Source of the DNA: Chloroflexota bacterium
GTDB lineage: Bacteria; Chloroflexota; Dehalococcoidia; UBA3495
DNA length: 5,099 nt
NCBI GenBank assembly: GCA_022576105.1
Contig: JACZRM010000149.1
Location: forward strand, 1-5,099
Direction: 5' to 3'
The notes beneath the pieces are model-generated. The model saw nothing but the letters and a program-made list of their open reading frames with translations, ran no database searches and was not told the DNA's origin. Position 1 is the first letter of the stretch, and every line of letters starts with the position of its first letter. Shown piece after piece: positions 5,099 to 5,099 of the stretch. Position numbers and translations under genes: made by a program.

Positions 5099-5099
5099 C

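Overview
The window reads as accessory or intergenic-rich chromosome from an uncultured, moderately GC-rich bacterium. The mix of a CaiB/BaiF class III CoA-transferase with a paralogous fragment, a GT-C membrane glycosyltransferase, a VOC protein, a DUF2277 protein, a flavin-dependent halogenase and palindromic dispersed repeats between genes resembles what I know of Chloroflexota, especially Dehalococcoidia/SAR202-like genomes. This placement is an inference from gene content and style; no marker gene is present.

Layout. 1-171 holds no gene I can recognise. 172-396 is a 225-bp remnant of the 3' end of a CaiB-type gene (minus strand). 368-2074 (minus) is a GT-C/ArnT-like membrane glycosyltransferase whose last codons and stop lie inside that remnant and whose first codons lie inside the end of the next gene. 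2025-3212 (minus) is a complete CaiB/BaiF CoA-transferase. The first 328-bp intergenic region (3213-3540) carries two good sigma70-type promoters firing in opposite directions, a perfect 10-bp-arm inverted repeat centred close to the caiB -35 box, a tandem 8-bp site just upstream of the VOC promoter, and GC-rich dispersed repeats. 3541-3930 (plus) is a VOC/glyoxalase-fold protein. 3931-4215 is a repeat-filled spacer between convergent genes. 4216-4419 (minus) is a DUF2277 protein, 25 bp downstream of the C-terminal 217 codons of a probable flavin-dependent halogenase with a winged-helix tail (4445 to the window edge, minus).

How the parts fit. Three transcription units are suggested: caiB followed by the glycosyltransferase on the minus strand, the VOC gene alone on the plus strand, and halogenase-DUF2277 on the minus strand. 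caiB and the VOC gene are divergent and could share regulation. The clearest oddity is that the glycosyltransferase is sandwiched between a complete caiB and a 90%-identical copy of caiB's last 225 bp. Both glycosyltransferase ends look trimmed, which suggests a rearrangement between paralogous caiB loci. I see no CRISPR array, rRNA, tRNA, transposase or clearly new multi-gene system; the most biologically interesting lead is the halogenase-DUF2277 pair.
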